Below the pieces are notes generated by a model. That model had not been told where the DNA came from. It saw nothing but the letters and a program-made list of their open reading frames with translations, and searched no databases. A program made the translations under genes and the position numbers. DNA of 64,000 nucleotides from Bettongia penicillata ogilbyi (taxonomy: Eukaryota; Chordata; Mammalia; Diprotodontia; Potoroidae), in assembly GCA_023548195.1 (NCBI GenBank), contig JAJHZJ010000009.1:2027501-2091500 (forward strand), written 5' to 3'. Positions 41,853 through 52,587 of this stretch are shown here, piece after piece. Each line of letters opens with the position of its first letter. Position 1 is the stretch's first letter.

Positions 41853-41990
41853 CCTTTTAGGGAATTAAGTGGCACAAAAGATAGAGCACTGGGCAAAGAG
41901 ACAGGAAGACCTGAGTTCAGATCTGTACTCAAATACCAACTAGCTGTGCCACTCTGGCAAATAACTTAACCTCTGTCTGCCTTCCTTTAG
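41853..41990 (+). mobile_element. tRNA-derived SINE, 3'-truncated
   Basis: 'ggaattaagtggcacaaaag', 'gagttcagatctgtactc', 'gtgccactctggcaaataactt'. Tail missing. Confidence 0.6.
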
Positions 41991-41999
41991 AAGAGCAAA

Positions 42000-42255
42000 T
42001 TTCCTTACAGGGAGTTCTAAATACATGTAGAAGAAACTTCTTACTGGAGGTTCCTTATGGAGCTTGAAATAACAAGTCCTCAGTAAATCACAGGTCCATC
42101 CTTCTCCCCTGCCCCATTTCCCTCAGTCCTCCCTCAAAACACTCATCAAAATTGGTCCTGACAACCTACCATGAAGTATAATTGTGATAATCAAATAAGA
42201 AATTTCAACCAAAGTCTTTCTGACTCCATTTATCTGCCTACTATGCCATAGTCAG
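42000..42255 (-). mobile_element. Ther-type CORE-SINE fragments
   Basis: 'aagaaacttcttactggaggttcctta' is the reversed Ther head seen at 44935. 42205-42255 ('tctttctgactcc...ctactatgccatag') is a head-side fragment, probably of a separate element. Confidence 0.35.
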
Positions 42256-42282
42256 CTCTCAAGTATGAGATAATGTTCTATA

Positions 42283-43295
42283 AATAATTTGTTTTTTCCC
42301 CAATTGATAAATGGTCAAAGGATATGAACAGGCACTTTGCAGAGGAAGAAATTAAAGCTATCTATAGTCATATGGAAAAATGCTCTAAATCACTATTGAT
42401 TAGAGAGATGCAAATCAAAACAACTCCAAGGTACCACTTCTCACCCATCAGATTGGCAAACATGACAGGACAGGAAGATGATAAATGTTGAAGGGGATGT
42501 GGGAGATTTGGAACACTAATTCATTGTTGGTGGAGCTGTGAGCTGACCCAACCATTCTGGAAAGTAATTTGGAACTATACCCAAAGGGCTACAAATATAT
42601 GCATACTCTTTGACACAGCAATATCGCTTCTAGGACCATATCCCCAAGAGATCATAAAAATGGGAAAAGGTTCCACATGTACAAAAATATTTATAGCAGT
42701 TCTCTTTGTGGTAGCCAAAAACTGGAAATTGAAGGAATACCTACCAAATGGGGAATGGCTGAACAAGTTGTGGTGTATGAATGTAATGGAATACTATTGT
42801 GCTATAAGAAATGATGAAGAGGAAGACTTCAGAGAGGCTTGGCAAGACTTATATGATCTGATACTGTGAAAGGAGCAGAACCAGGAGAACTTGCTGCATA
42901 GCAACGACCACAGTGTGCAAGAATTTTTTCTGGTAGACTTAGAACTTCATTGCAATGCAAGGACTTAAAAAAATTCCCAATGGTCTTTTAAGGCAAAATG
43001 CCTTCCACATCCAGAGAAAGAGCTATGAAATTCAGTCGCAGAATGTAGCAAATCATTTTCTTATGTATGTATTATGCTTTGGTTTGTTATATGATTTCTC
43101 CCACTCATTTTAATTCTCCTACACAGCATGACTATAGTGAAAATGTATTTAATAGGAATATATGTGTAGAACCTATATAAAATTGTATGCCATCTTGGGG
43201 AGGGAGAGGGTAAGTAAGGAGGAGGGAGGGGAAAAAAATCTAAGTTATATGGTAGTGAAGGTAGAACACTGAAAATAAATAAAATTAATAAAAAA
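42283..43295 (+). mobile_element. L1 3' end (ORF2 terminus and 3' UTR), about 1 kb
   Basis: 'aggatatgaacaggcactttgc', 'aatcactattgattagagag', 'ttcattgttggtggagctgtg', 'atttatagcagttctctttgtgg', 'gtatgaatgtaatggaatac', 'ccacatccagagaaagagc', ending 'aataaataaaattaataaaaaa'. 5'-truncated with an A-rich 3' end. The 69-codon frame at 42660-42869 is the ORF2 terminus. Confidence 0.85.
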
Positions 43296-43299
43296 TACT

Positions 43300-43455
43300 T
43301 TGTTTTGTTTATACTTTACCTCCACAACTATACTATAAGCTCCTTCAGGGGAGGACCTGGCTCTCATACTTCTTTGTATCCCCCACAGACCCTAGAAGAC
43401 TATCTTTCATATAATAAACTCTCAATAAATGTGTTGAATAGATCATTGAATGGAT
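43300..43455 (+). mobile_element. L2 3' end
   Basis: 'actataagctccttcaggggagg', 'tctcaataaatgtgttgaatag'. Confidence 0.65.
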
Positions 43456-43590
43456 GAGCGCAACCTCTTATTTTCACTCTGTAAAACAGAGGTAATTTCT
43501 GGACTGGTCACATCTCAGGGATATTTGGTGGGGTTCAGTAATATGATGCTTGTAAAAACCCTTTGAAATATCCTAGGGCTCTTCTCCAGA
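43456..43590 (+). mobile_element. MIR CORE-SINE 3' half
   Basis: 'ctctgtaaaacagaggtaat', 'atgatgcttgtaaaaaccctttg'. Confidence 0.45.
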
Positions 43591-43970
43591 ATGGCCTCAT
43601 CTCTGAGTCTGCCTTAATGAGAAATGGGGGGGTTCAGGAAGGTTGGGCAAGGCATCGGTAGTTTCTTCTAAAGCCCCCCTCTGTCTCCATCCTCCCCCAT
43701 GCCTTTCACCAGCACTCTAAGAGGGATACATGGGCATTGCGGCCTGAAGAAACACAGAAGCTCCGGAAAAACCCATCAATATGTTATGAAACACTGGGTT
43801 GTTCAATAATTAATCTTCATCTGGGAGCAGAGCTTCTATTTCAATAATGGAATGTACCTCAAGGAGAACTATTGACAGGCTGGAGCCGACCATGGGTGAA
43901 GGGTGGGCAGGCAAAGTGCCTTCTCTCGTGCTTTGGCATTCATTCTAGAAAGGGCCTGAAAGAATGCCAA
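43591..43970. other. Unique block, candidate conserved non-coding sequence
   Basis: Contains 'gttcaataattaatcttcatctggg' and 'tttcaataatggaatgtacctc' (the latter holds GGAATG, a TEAD-like core), plus CpGs ('attgcggcc', 'ctccgg'). No repeat recognised. Confidence 0.4.
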
Positions 43971-43977
43971 GTTCGAT

Positions 43978-44130
43978 CCTGCGCATTTTACAGTTGACAG
44001 AACTGAGATTTAGAGAGGAGTGATTTGCTTAAGGTGATACAGAGCGTATTAGCAGGGCTGGATTTAGGACCCAGGTTCTCTGGCTTTCAATTTACTGTCT
44101 TTCTCATCATATACCGTGCCATCCTTTAGG
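43978..44130 (-). mobile_element. MIR CORE-SINE
   Basis: 'cattttacagttgacagaactgag', 'gatttaggacccaggttctc', 'ataccgtgccatcc'. Confidence 0.6.
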
Positions 44131-44432
44131 TAGGAGTTAATTGAATTTCCATGTGATACATGAGGAGCAATTAGAGATCCTCAGACCAGCTTCTTTAGAC
44201 CCAGATTGCCCATCTGTCTCTTTGGGACAGAGACTCCTCCTTTCCTCCACCCTGGATCAGAAGGGATGTAGAAATGTTGTGCCAGTGTGTAAAACTGTCG
44301 GCAAACTATCGTGTTCATTCCTGTGTCTTTTGCTTGTGTTTTTCCCCATTGATAAAATGCTTCCCAAATCCCACATGGACCCTCATGGCATTCCACCTGG
44401 CATTGAATGCACTTAGGTAATATGGTGTTCTG
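44131..44432. other. Unassigned sequence
   Basis: No repeat recognised. A 91-codon frame (44141-44416) has no domain and an antisense frame of similar length, so not called. Confidence 0.35.
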
Positions 44433-44445
44433 TACTTATACGTAG

Positions 44446-44692
44446 GGACAGCTAGGTAGTTCAGTGGATAGAGTGCCAGAGCCAGGAAGATTCATTTTCC
44501 TGAGTTCAAATCTAGCCTCAGAAATGTACTAGCTGTGTGACCCTGGACAAGTCACTTCACCTTGTTTGCCTTAGTTTCATCCTCTGTAAAATCAGCTGGA
44601 GAAGAAAATGACAAACCACTGTAGTATCTTTGCCAAAACCTCAAATGGGGCCATGAAGAGTCTGAAACAACTCCACAATAACAACCACAACA
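44446..44692 (+). mobile_element. tRNA-derived SINE with RTE-type tail
   Basis: 'gacagctaggtagttcagtgg' to 'catgaagagtctgaaacaac'. Flanks TACTTATA / TACTTAAA are a likely target-site duplication. Confidence 0.85.
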
Positions 44693-44804
44693 AAATACTT
44701 AAATGTATCAGTGTCCTGGGTCCTCACCAGACTATAAAATGTGCATGTTTCTCAATGCCTCAATTTGTAATTCATAGACATTTATTAAATGACAACGATC
44801 TGAG

Positions 44805-44990
44805 AGGCCATGTGGAGCAGTTGAAAGGCCTACATCCGACACACTATCCTTGTGCCCCTGGGCAAGTCATTTTATCTCTTAGGGCTGCAGATAACTGAAA
44901 AGCTATAAATTGAAGAGAAGCACCAACCTGCATTGGTGGAAGAAGTTTCCTTACTTGGGACTTCCCAATAGCAATGAAATAATGGTTCTA
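44805..44990. mobile_element. MIR fragment followed by a Ther-type fragment
   Basis: 44805-44890 (+): 'gccatgtggagcagttgaaagg', 'cccctgggcaagtcatt'. 44890-44990 (-): 'caacctgcattggtggaagaag...acttcccaatagc'. Confidence 0.4.
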
Positions 44991-44994
44991 CTCT

Positions 44995-45560
44995 GTAACA
45001 TTACATTATCAAGCACACCAAGTACCGTGCTGAATGATGAAGATACAATAGCAAAAATTAAACTGTTCCTATCCTTAGTGATCTTACATTCTATTAGGGG
45101 AGAGAATGTGGATATATACGTTTATACAAAAATAAATGTAAAATTTTGGTGGGAGGATGTGCTAGTAGCTGAAGGGGTTCTGGAAAAGTCTCATGTAGAT
45201 GGTGGCAAAGTTTTGAAGGAAACTAGTGAGCAGGCCTGGACTCTGCATGACTCATCTTCCTGAGCACAGATCTGGCCTCAGATGCTTACAATCTGTGTGA
45301 CCCTGGGCAAGTCACTTAAACTTGCTTGCCTCAGTGTCCCCATCCTTAAAATGAGCTGGAGAAGGAAATGGTAAACCACTGCCAAGAAAACCCCAAATGG
45401 GGTCATGAAGAAATGATGTGTCCTTTGGTTGTTCAACCAAAGATATTTTAAGGGCAAAGGAGAAGAGGGAATGTATTCTAAACCCAGGAGCCAGTCTGTG
45501 CAAAGATATGGAGACTGAATCTGCATACGATAGGTACCCAATGTTTTCCAAATTGAACTG
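44995..45560 (+). repeat. Family A repeat, split by a SINE
   Basis: 'taccgtgctgaatgatgaagatac', 'ttagtgatcttacattctattagg', then 'gagggaatgtattctaaaccc' after the SINE. Confidence 0.45.
45243..45418 (+). mobile_element. tRNA-derived SINE, 5'-truncated
   Basis: 'catgactcatcttcctgagcac' to 'ccaaatggggtcatgaag'; a perfect 9-bp hairpin follows (45423-45442). Confidence 0.8.
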
Positions 45561-45599
45561 ACAAAATTACCACATATAAAACAATCAGAAAAAATTAAA

Positions 45600-45865
45600 T
45601 TGTGTGGTAGTGCCTGCTCCATACATGGCTCTATGCCAAGCATGACAGGAGATACAGAGCTTGCACAAGACCCTAGTCTCTGCCCTCAAAGAGTTTATAG
45701 CCTAAGGAAACATAGGAAGTAGACCCAGATAACTATGTCAAATACAATATTAAAACATGGCAAGCAAATTGAAGAGATGCAAAAGAAAATGTGATATGAA
45801 ATCTAAAGATGAAGACTGGTGCCAGCAAAGGGAAGCAGGACATGGCATTCATGTGAGCTTTAAAG
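45600..45865 (+). repeat. Family A repeat 5' portion
   Basis: 'gagatacagagcttgcacaagacc', 'tgccctcaaagagtttatagcc'. Confidence 0.4.
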
Positions 45866-45869
45866 GACA

Positions 45870-46128
45870 GGAGTTAGAAATAAGCATTTATGTACTACCT
45901 ACTATGTTCCAGACTGTGCTAAGTGCTTTTATCTCATTTCATCCCGACAATCCTGAAATTCAGGTGCTATTATTATCCCTAATTTTCAGTTGAAGAAACT
46001 GAGGCAGACAGAGATTAAGTGACTTGCCCAGTGTCCCAAAGCTAGTAAGTGTCTAAGTCCTGATTTGAACTGAGGTCTTCTTCCCTCCAGGCTTGATGTT
46101 CTTTATCTACTAAGCCACAGTTGCCTCT
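45870..46128 (-). mobile_element. MIR CORE-SINE, full length
   Basis: 'tgtactacctactatgttccag', 'ttgaagaaactgaggcagac', 'aagctagtaagtgtctaag', 'ctactaagccacagttgcc'. Confidence 0.75.
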
Positions 46129-46267
46129 AGGATGTGTAGGAATTTTACAGGCCAGATCAATGGAAAGATCCCACTTCCAGTCCAGTTTCACTGGAGCATA
46201 TATCCACAAGTAATTCAAACTTTCTCTGAACAGGGTCCATGTTTTTTAATCTCCTACAGCAACATGG

Positions 46268-46440
46268 AGGCCATTTGATAAAGTGGTAAGAGTGCTTGAT
46301 GTAGATTCAAAAGGCCTGAACTTAATTCCCATCTTTTCCACTTAGTAGTGATGTGACCTTGGACAAATCATTTAACATCTCTTAGCCTCAGTTTCCTCCT
46401 CTGTAAAACAAGAGGGTTAGACTAAATAATATTGGCTCTG
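46268..46440 (+). mobile_element. Mon-type CORE-SINE
   Basis: 'tttgataaagtggtaagagtgc', 'gtgaccttggacaaatcattt', 'gagggttagactaaataat'. Confidence 0.6.
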
Positions 46441-46639
46441 ACACTTACTAGCTATGATTTGACCAGCAGTAGCTCATTTAATTTCTCTCTCATTGGACTA
46501 AGAATATTTGGACTCCCTATGTTATAGGAGAGCTGTTAGGGATATGTTTAAGTCCTGGAGAAGTGAGTTCTCATTAGCATGATGACCTTGAAGAAATCCT
46601 TTACCTTTAGCATTCCGAATGTCTGAGATGCCTTCAAGA

Positions 46640-47570
46640 CCTTTTAGCCTGGTTTCAGTCTTCGACCAAAGCCTTTCTGTGCTGTTCTTACCAAAGGATG
46701 CTATTTGGAAAGGATAAAGCCTTCAAAGTCCCCTTTTCCTTTTTTTGTGTGGTGCAGATTGCTATGTATGATATCACTCATCAATCCATTAATTATTATT
46801 CTTTCCATCTGGTCATTCAGCTCCAAATTACCCAATTATTGGATTGCTCAGATCATACCTGTTTATTTCTTCTGCAAGAGTGCCATGAGAGACCTTATTA
46901 AATGCCTTGCTAAAAGTCAGGTACAATAAGTTTATGATATTGCCCTGTTCTCTTGATTTAATACCGTGGTCCAAAAAGGGAAAGGAGATCAGTTTGACAT
47001 AACCACTTCTTCATGGACCCATATTGTTTCTTGGGACCACTTCTTTCATTTTTAGGTACTCCCAAACCTTTAATACTTAAATACTTTAACAATGTATCCT
47101 AGAACTTACACACTTGCCAACAACTCAAATCAAACTTACTAGTCCAGAATTTAGAAAATCATCTTTTTGAAATCCAGGACATTCACTCATCTGTATTCCT
47201 GTGGATTACCTCTCTCTCCTCCCAATTTTTCAAAAATCTTTGAGAGTAACTTAGCAATTATATCCATAGGTTCTTTCAGTATCATGGGACATAGTTTTTC
47301 CAGGTCTAATGAACTGAATTCATTGAAGGCAACTAGGCATTTTCTTTTTAGCTCCACGTTTTCTTTGGGTTTCTATTTCTTATCAGTCATCCTATTGTGA
47401 CCTTTCTAGAACAATCTCCCTGGTAGAGAAAAGAGAAACAAAGGAAGAATTCAGTAATTCTGTCTTCTCTTCATTGTCCATAGTCATTATCCCACCCACC
47501 ATCCTTTGTAGTCCTAGCTCTTCTCTGATGTTTCTCTTTCCTCCATAATAACTAGGAAAAAACCCTGTGA
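46640..47570 (-). mobile_element. CR1/L3 LINE reverse-transcriptase region
   Basis: The minus-strand frame at 46882-46920 reads LTFSKAFNKVSHG, the DFSKAFDKVPH motif of CR1-clade RT. Surrounding T/C-rich text fits the reverse of ORF2. No long frame survives. Confidence 0.65.
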
Positions 47571-47735
47571 CTGAATAGAAAGAATTTGATTCTAGGGTCA
47601 GATAATGTGGATCCAGCTCTTGGCTCTTCTATTTTCTATGTCCCCTAAACATTCTTCATTTTAGTTTTCTTATCTGTAAAATGAGAGAATTAGACTATAT
47701 AATCTCAAAAATATCTTCAGCAGTTGAGTCCTATT
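47570..47735 (+). mobile_element. Mon-type CORE-SINE
   Basis: 'tgaatagaaagaatttgattctagggtc', 'ttcttatctgtaaaatgagag', 'attagactatataatctc'. Confidence 0.5.
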
Positions 47736-47824
47736 TTTTTTAAAAAGCTATTTGTTTTTCTTATCATTTTCATTATTATTTATTATCATACATTACATTA
47801 TATTCATTCTGAGTTTGAATGTAC

Positions 47825-47978
47825 CTGACTGTATTCTTTTTTGGTTTGGAGGACAATGGGGTTAAGTGACTTGCTCAGGGTCACACAGCAAACACATGTC
47901 AAGCTGGATTTGAACTCAGATCCTCCTGACTCCAGGACTTGTGGTCTAACTACTGCACCACCTAGCTGCTTCTCCTAT
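47825..47978 (-). mobile_element. Short tRNA-derived SINE
   Basis: 'ggacaatggggttaagtgacttgctcagggtcacac', 'ggatttgaactcagatcc', 'ctgcaccacctagctgc'. It lacks the RTE-type tail, like 31582. Confidence 0.75.
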
Positions 47979-47979
47979 C

Positions 47980-48455
47980 TTTATTTTTATGTGGCCATTG
48001 TACTCTTTTGTGTTCATCCTTTGTCACTTTTCTCTGCCTCCATCCTCTGCATAGGTCTTTTTTTAAAAAAAAAATCTAAGCTAGCTGCTAAGTTCTCTGT
48101 GCGTTTGTGTCTATGTGTTTAAACAGCTCTCCCCTTTCTCCTTCATCAAAATAATTTGTCTGTTTCCAGGGAATTCTATTCTTGATAGTATCCTGGTCCT
48201 CTTGGGCTGACATCCTTTGTAGAATTTAGGCCATGGAATCCCATCTATCCTTCCTCTGAATTCTTAAAAAATTTTTTTTCTCTTAAAATCTCAGTCTCAC
48301 ATAAGAATATTTCTAGCATTCTTCCTCTTTATCTATTTATCACCCACTCTAAGTTTAAGTGATTACTTCCTCCTAAGGCTTGTGTCATTTCTGCCACCTT
48401 CAAGGTCAGATTCATACCCAAAATAGCAGTTTTCATCATCTTTCCTCCAGCCTGA
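47980..48455. other. Unassigned T/C-rich sequence
   Basis: May be further old LINE sequence in reverse; no motif identified. Confidence 0.35.
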
Positions 48456-48459
48456 ATCA

Positions 48460-48600
48460 GATTAAAATGTAGTTGTGAAATACTTAACAAAAGAAACAAA
48501 AATGTGATAAAGCATAGATAATATGTGGTTTTCTAAGTCAATGTGTTCCTTCTCAGACAGGCTTCCATTTGAGTTTGACTCCTCTAGGCAACTCTCTAAA
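48460..48600. mobile_element. hAT element fragment
   Basis: 'gattaaaatgtagttgtgaaatac', 'ggttttctaagtcaatg', 'catttgagtttgactcc' parallel the element at 15174-15396. Confidence 0.55.
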
Positions 48601-48604
48601 GTTA

Positions 48605-48765
48605 TGAAGTTGCAGAAAAGGTGCCAACTTGTATTGATAGAAGGGGTTCCTTCTTCTTGGAGTTCCCTATAGATATGAAATCCCAGATCACATAGTTAGG
48701 AAATGTCTGAAGCAATATTTGAACTTGGGTCTTCCTGAACTTATCCCAGTCCACTGGTCACTGTG
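48605..48765 (-). mobile_element. Ther-type CORE-SINE
   Basis: 'gtgccaacttgtattgatagaagg...ggagttccctatag', then 'tgaacttgggtcttcctgaac'. Confidence 0.45.
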
Positions 48766-49127
48766 CCTGTCATGTAGAAAAGGGATTACACTTGTACTGC
48801 TTGGCTCCAGAAAGTAGAAATGGACTAGAAGTTTTGCCACATAGCTTCAATTCCAAGTTTCCTGCTTCTTCTCAAGCTGTCCACACCTCTTCTACTTCTC
48901 TCTCTATGTAGAGAACCTTTCTTCACACACTCTACTGAGAAAATAGAGCTATTTGCCAAGAGTTTCCTGTCCTCATCAATTCTACATTTTATCATCTCTT
49001 GATATCATCCTCCGTCTTTTCTGCTTTTTGCTTCAGTTTCTCCTTTGCAAGGAAAACTCCTCTACTGATCTTTCAACTCATTTGCTCCCTTGGCATCCTG
49101 ATCCTACAACCACCCCACCTCTCCTTT

Positions 49128-49262
49128 CCCTGCTTCCTTCCCTTCTCCCTGCCCTTCTTTTTTTACCTCTCTCTTCCTCTCTCCCTCCCTTTTTCTTCCC
49201 TTCTTTTTCTCCTTTTCCTCCCTCCCTTTTCCATCCCTCTTTCCCCCTTTCTCTTTTCCAAT
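49128..49262 (+). repeat. Polypyrimidine tract within the L2
   Basis: Over 90% C/T for about 135 bp. L2 ORF2 is naturally pyrimidine-rich on the sense strand, and this part has decayed to near-simple sequence. Confidence 0.8.
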
Positions 49263-50539
49263 CTCATTTTCATTCTCTCCCTATCTATTAGCTCCTTCCC
49301 TGTTCCCTACAAACATGCCCGTGTCTTCCTTATCCTTGTAAACCTTCACCAAACCATTCCCTCATCTGCAACTATTGTCCCATAGTCATCCTCCCTTTTA
49401 GAAAAACACTGAGAAATAGTTATTTGTGCCTCTGACTTCTACTTTCTTCCTGTCTCCTCACACATTTGTAAACCCTCGGTAATCTGACTTTGAACCTTAT
49501 CACTCATCAGTTATTTCTTACTTGGCAAACAAATCTGATGGACTCTTCTCAGTTCTCATCCTTCCTCTCTTCTCTGCAACCTTTAATGCTATTGACTGCT
49601 TCCTCCTTGTGGCCTCGTGTTTTCTTAACACTGTTCTCTCTTAATTCTCTATTTTAAAAAAAATTGCTCTTGCTTGATCAACATCTAAGCTCTGCTCTCT
49701 ACTTGGTTGTACCCTGTAGGTCTATTCTGGACCCTCTCCTCTTCTTACTCTATACTATTTTTCATCTGCCTTTGTAGAGCACAGGATGGGGGTGCCAGAA
49801 TCCTCTAGGTTCACTAATCCTCATCTCTGTGAAGAAATATGTTCTCTCTTTTCTACTCTCATCTACTCATCTACTCTCATCTACTCTTGTGGGTCCAACC
49901 ATCATCTCTAGACAAACAACATCCAGATCTATATATCAAGTCCAGATGTGTCTCCTGAACTTTTGTCTTACATCAATAACTCTTTGGGAGAATTTCTGAC
50001 TGGATGTTTTGGAGACACTCTAAACTCAGCACATCCAAAGCAGAGTTCATTCCTTCCTTTACCCTAAACTTTCTCTCTTCCTAACTTCAGTATTTCTAAT
50101 GAAGTACTCACCATCTTCCTAGTCATCCAGATTCATAACATCTGAGTTGTCTTTTACTTTTTCCTTCCCCTACCCCGCTCTGCCCCCCATGTAAGAGGTT
50201 GCCTAGACTTGTCAATTCTACTGCCAAACTATATCTCTAATCTGAATCTCACTCCAGGACTCTTTTCAATGACATCATTATAAAAAAAACTGAATTTTCA
50301 ATGTGCAACAACTCCAGATGATCAATGGGCATATGGAAGACTTGTTATTTACATAAATTCTGCCATCTTTCAAAGACTGCTACCTCTAGGAAGCCTTCCT
50401 TGATTCCTGGAGTTCTCATTGATGTCATAGAAACTTGCAATTTTATATACTGGAAGGGAACCAAGATGTCATCTCTCTCCTGTTGTACAGTATACATGGC
50501 TATGACCTATTTTGTTTTAGTCTCTCATTTCATGTTTGT

Positions 50540-50740
50540 TAGTCATAGGGCCACAGTACTTAGAGCTCAGCAGGATCTTTTGATATTACCTAGTCTAATC
50601 TTTTTATGAGGAAACTGAGCTCTGGAGAACTAAGTGTCTTGTCAACGTCTTTCCACTAGTAAGCAACAGACACAGGATTGCAACCCAGGACCTCAGACTA
50701 CAGGTTTAGTGCTCCCCTCCATTGCATTACATTGCCCTAG
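50540..50740 (-). mobile_element. MIR-type CORE-SINE
   Basis: 'catagggccacagtacttagagc', 'tttatgaggaaactgagctctgg', 'ccaggacctcagactac'. Confidence 0.6.
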
Positions 50741-50954
50741 TCTTGTTTTCTTGATTTGATTATATGATTCTTAAGCACAGGGACTATCTCTTCCCTTTTT
50801 CTTATGCCCATTACAGTGTTAAGAACAGTGTTGTGGGTCAGTTGTGAGCACTCAGGAAAAGCCTTATTGATTAGATAATTGGTGTTGTTTTTTTTTTTTT
50901 TTTTACCTCGCTTGTATGTTAGATATTGTTTTATGGACAGTCTCCAAGAAAGCT

Positions 50955-51262
50955 TGTTCTACTAGTGTGGTCTGATGGATAGAGTAACAGGCATGGAGTC
51001 ACACAATAGTGTGGTCTGATGGATACAGTAACAGACATGGAGTCAGAACGACTTGAGTTCAAAATTTCCCTCTAAGGTTTACTAGCTGGGGACCATGAAT
51101 CAATCAATTACCTTACCGCTCTGAGCTGCAATTTCCTCTTCTGTCAAACCATTCCTTTAGAACCCTCCTCACAGCGTTGCTGTGAAGCCTAAATGAGATA
51201 ACATGTCAAGAGCTTTGCAAACTTGAGAGTGCCACCTAAATGTCAGCTATTATTTTTATCAG
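50955..51262 (+). mobile_element. MIR CORE-SINE with a duplicated head
   Basis: MIR order through 'gtttactagctggggaccatg', 'cctcacagcgttgctgtgaagcctaaatgagataac', 'ctattattttt'. The head exists twice: 50963-51006 and 51007-51050, 44 bp each. Confidence 0.7.
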
Positions 51263-51269
51263 GCTGGAC

Positions 51270-52090
51270 ACACAGTCTGGAAAAGGCTTCAAGTTTCTCC
51301 TTCCCCACTCCCGCCCCCCCTCCTCCAGTGTGGGGGCTTGCATTGGAGATATAAATACCTAGATGTGTATGTGACTCTATCTGCCTCGCTCTAGATGGGT
51401 TTAAGACATGAAAACTGTGTTTAAAATGTTAACCCCGGCACTCCTCCGGGTTTATTAATAGTGAGAATTGAGATTGTGTTTCTCTGCCATCCCCAGATGC
51501 AGAGGAGGAAGGGTGACCTCAGTGTGAAGAAACCTGATTCTCCCCTGCCTGTCGATTTATGTTGAGAATCCGCGGCGTGATTAGCACCTATCATCAATAA
51601 CTATAGAGCTCAGGCTGACAGTTGCTGAGTGGAATGAAGAAACCCTATGAAGCAAATAGCTACAAATTTCCCTGACAGGCACGGTTCGATTACAGGGGCG
51701 TCAGCTGCCAAAATACCCGTTATTACAGTGGTGGATTGCTGTGCATTGCGCAGTGGAAACTGGCGGAGGCAGCGAGGGACTGAGCAGAGGGCTCACGAGG
51801 CTCAGCCACAGTGTTCCTCCTTCTCCCCCACGCACCAGGGCACTTAGAGATCATTTATTTCCAGCCGCTTGAGTTTCCGACAGCTCAGACCCCCACAATT
51901 GCCTGTTGGATCCAAATAGATTTTCCTTCCTGTATATGACATGCAGACACTCAAGAGAGAGCCCCATTAGCTCCAGTGGAGTGGGGCAGGTTACTTTGGG
52001 TTGCTTTTTGGATTTATTATTGATTGTGGAAGAGCCCTGTGGCTTGGGGGTGGCAGCTCCTACCAGGATGAATTCTTGTTAAAAACAATT
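51270..52090. other. Unique block, strong candidate regulatory sequence
   Basis: No repeat recognised. Retained CpGs ('gaatccgcggcgtgattagcacc', 'ggcacggttcgattacaggggcgtc', 'ctggcggaggcagcg') and homeodomain-type cores ('gattagcacctatcatcaataac', 'gggtttattaatagtg'). No credible protein frame. Conservation untested. Confidence 0.45.
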
Positions 52091-52580
52091 GCTTGATTTG
52101 GATGGTGCTTTTGACTTTTCAGTATGCCTTCCCTTGGGTTGTAACCAAGTCACAGGTGTCTTGCCCATTCTTTGATAGGGGTCTTTCCCCTACCCTTGTT
52201 TGCAATGAGACTTGGCAAAAATGGCTGTCAATGACCCAGCATGCTGCCACCATTGTTGTGTTCCAGGGTCTTTATCTAGGCCTACTTGTCAGTCATGACT
52301 TGTCATTTATTAACTCTACCCCCATCCACTGGCCACCCCTATTCCTTTCAGATACAGTGTGTTTCAGTCACTCAAACCTAAACGTCAAACAGGTTAGTTA
52401 GATTAGGGAAGATGCACAGTAATATAAAGGAAATACTTGAGGAGCAAGTACTCCTATAACCCATGGCCCAGACAAGTTGCTTTATTTCCCAAGACTCCCA
52501 GGAGTGGAAAGCTGTGAATCCAGCCACCCCATCTTCAAAGGCATGGCCCTAAGATCAATAAAAAGGAAAGTTCTTAACTT
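52091..52580. other. Unassigned sequence
   Basis: A 102-codon frame (52093-52401) shows no family resemblance and starts from no clear context; not called a gene. Confidence 0.35.
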
Positions 52581-52587
52581 GGGGAAT

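Larger units (their letters stand above)
48830..50880 (+). mobile_element. L2 LINE, ORF2 and 3' end, split by a MIR
   Basis: 'tctactgatctttcaactcatttgc' and 'aaaccttcacc' are early ORF2. At 49704-49745 'ggttgtaccctgtaggtc..ggaccctctcctctt' is a decayed GVPQGSVLGPLLF. At 49900-50040 comes text for the YADDTQIY-type region and 'ctcagcacatccaaagcagagttc'. The 3' tail 50741-50880 resumes after the MIR. About 1.8 kb of L2 in all, the longest here. Confidence 0.7.

Noticed and set aside
49128..49262. Polypyrimidine tract as a separate functional (triplex) element
   Set aside because: It is explained by L2 ORF2 composition; no mirror symmetry long enough to argue for a dedicated structure.
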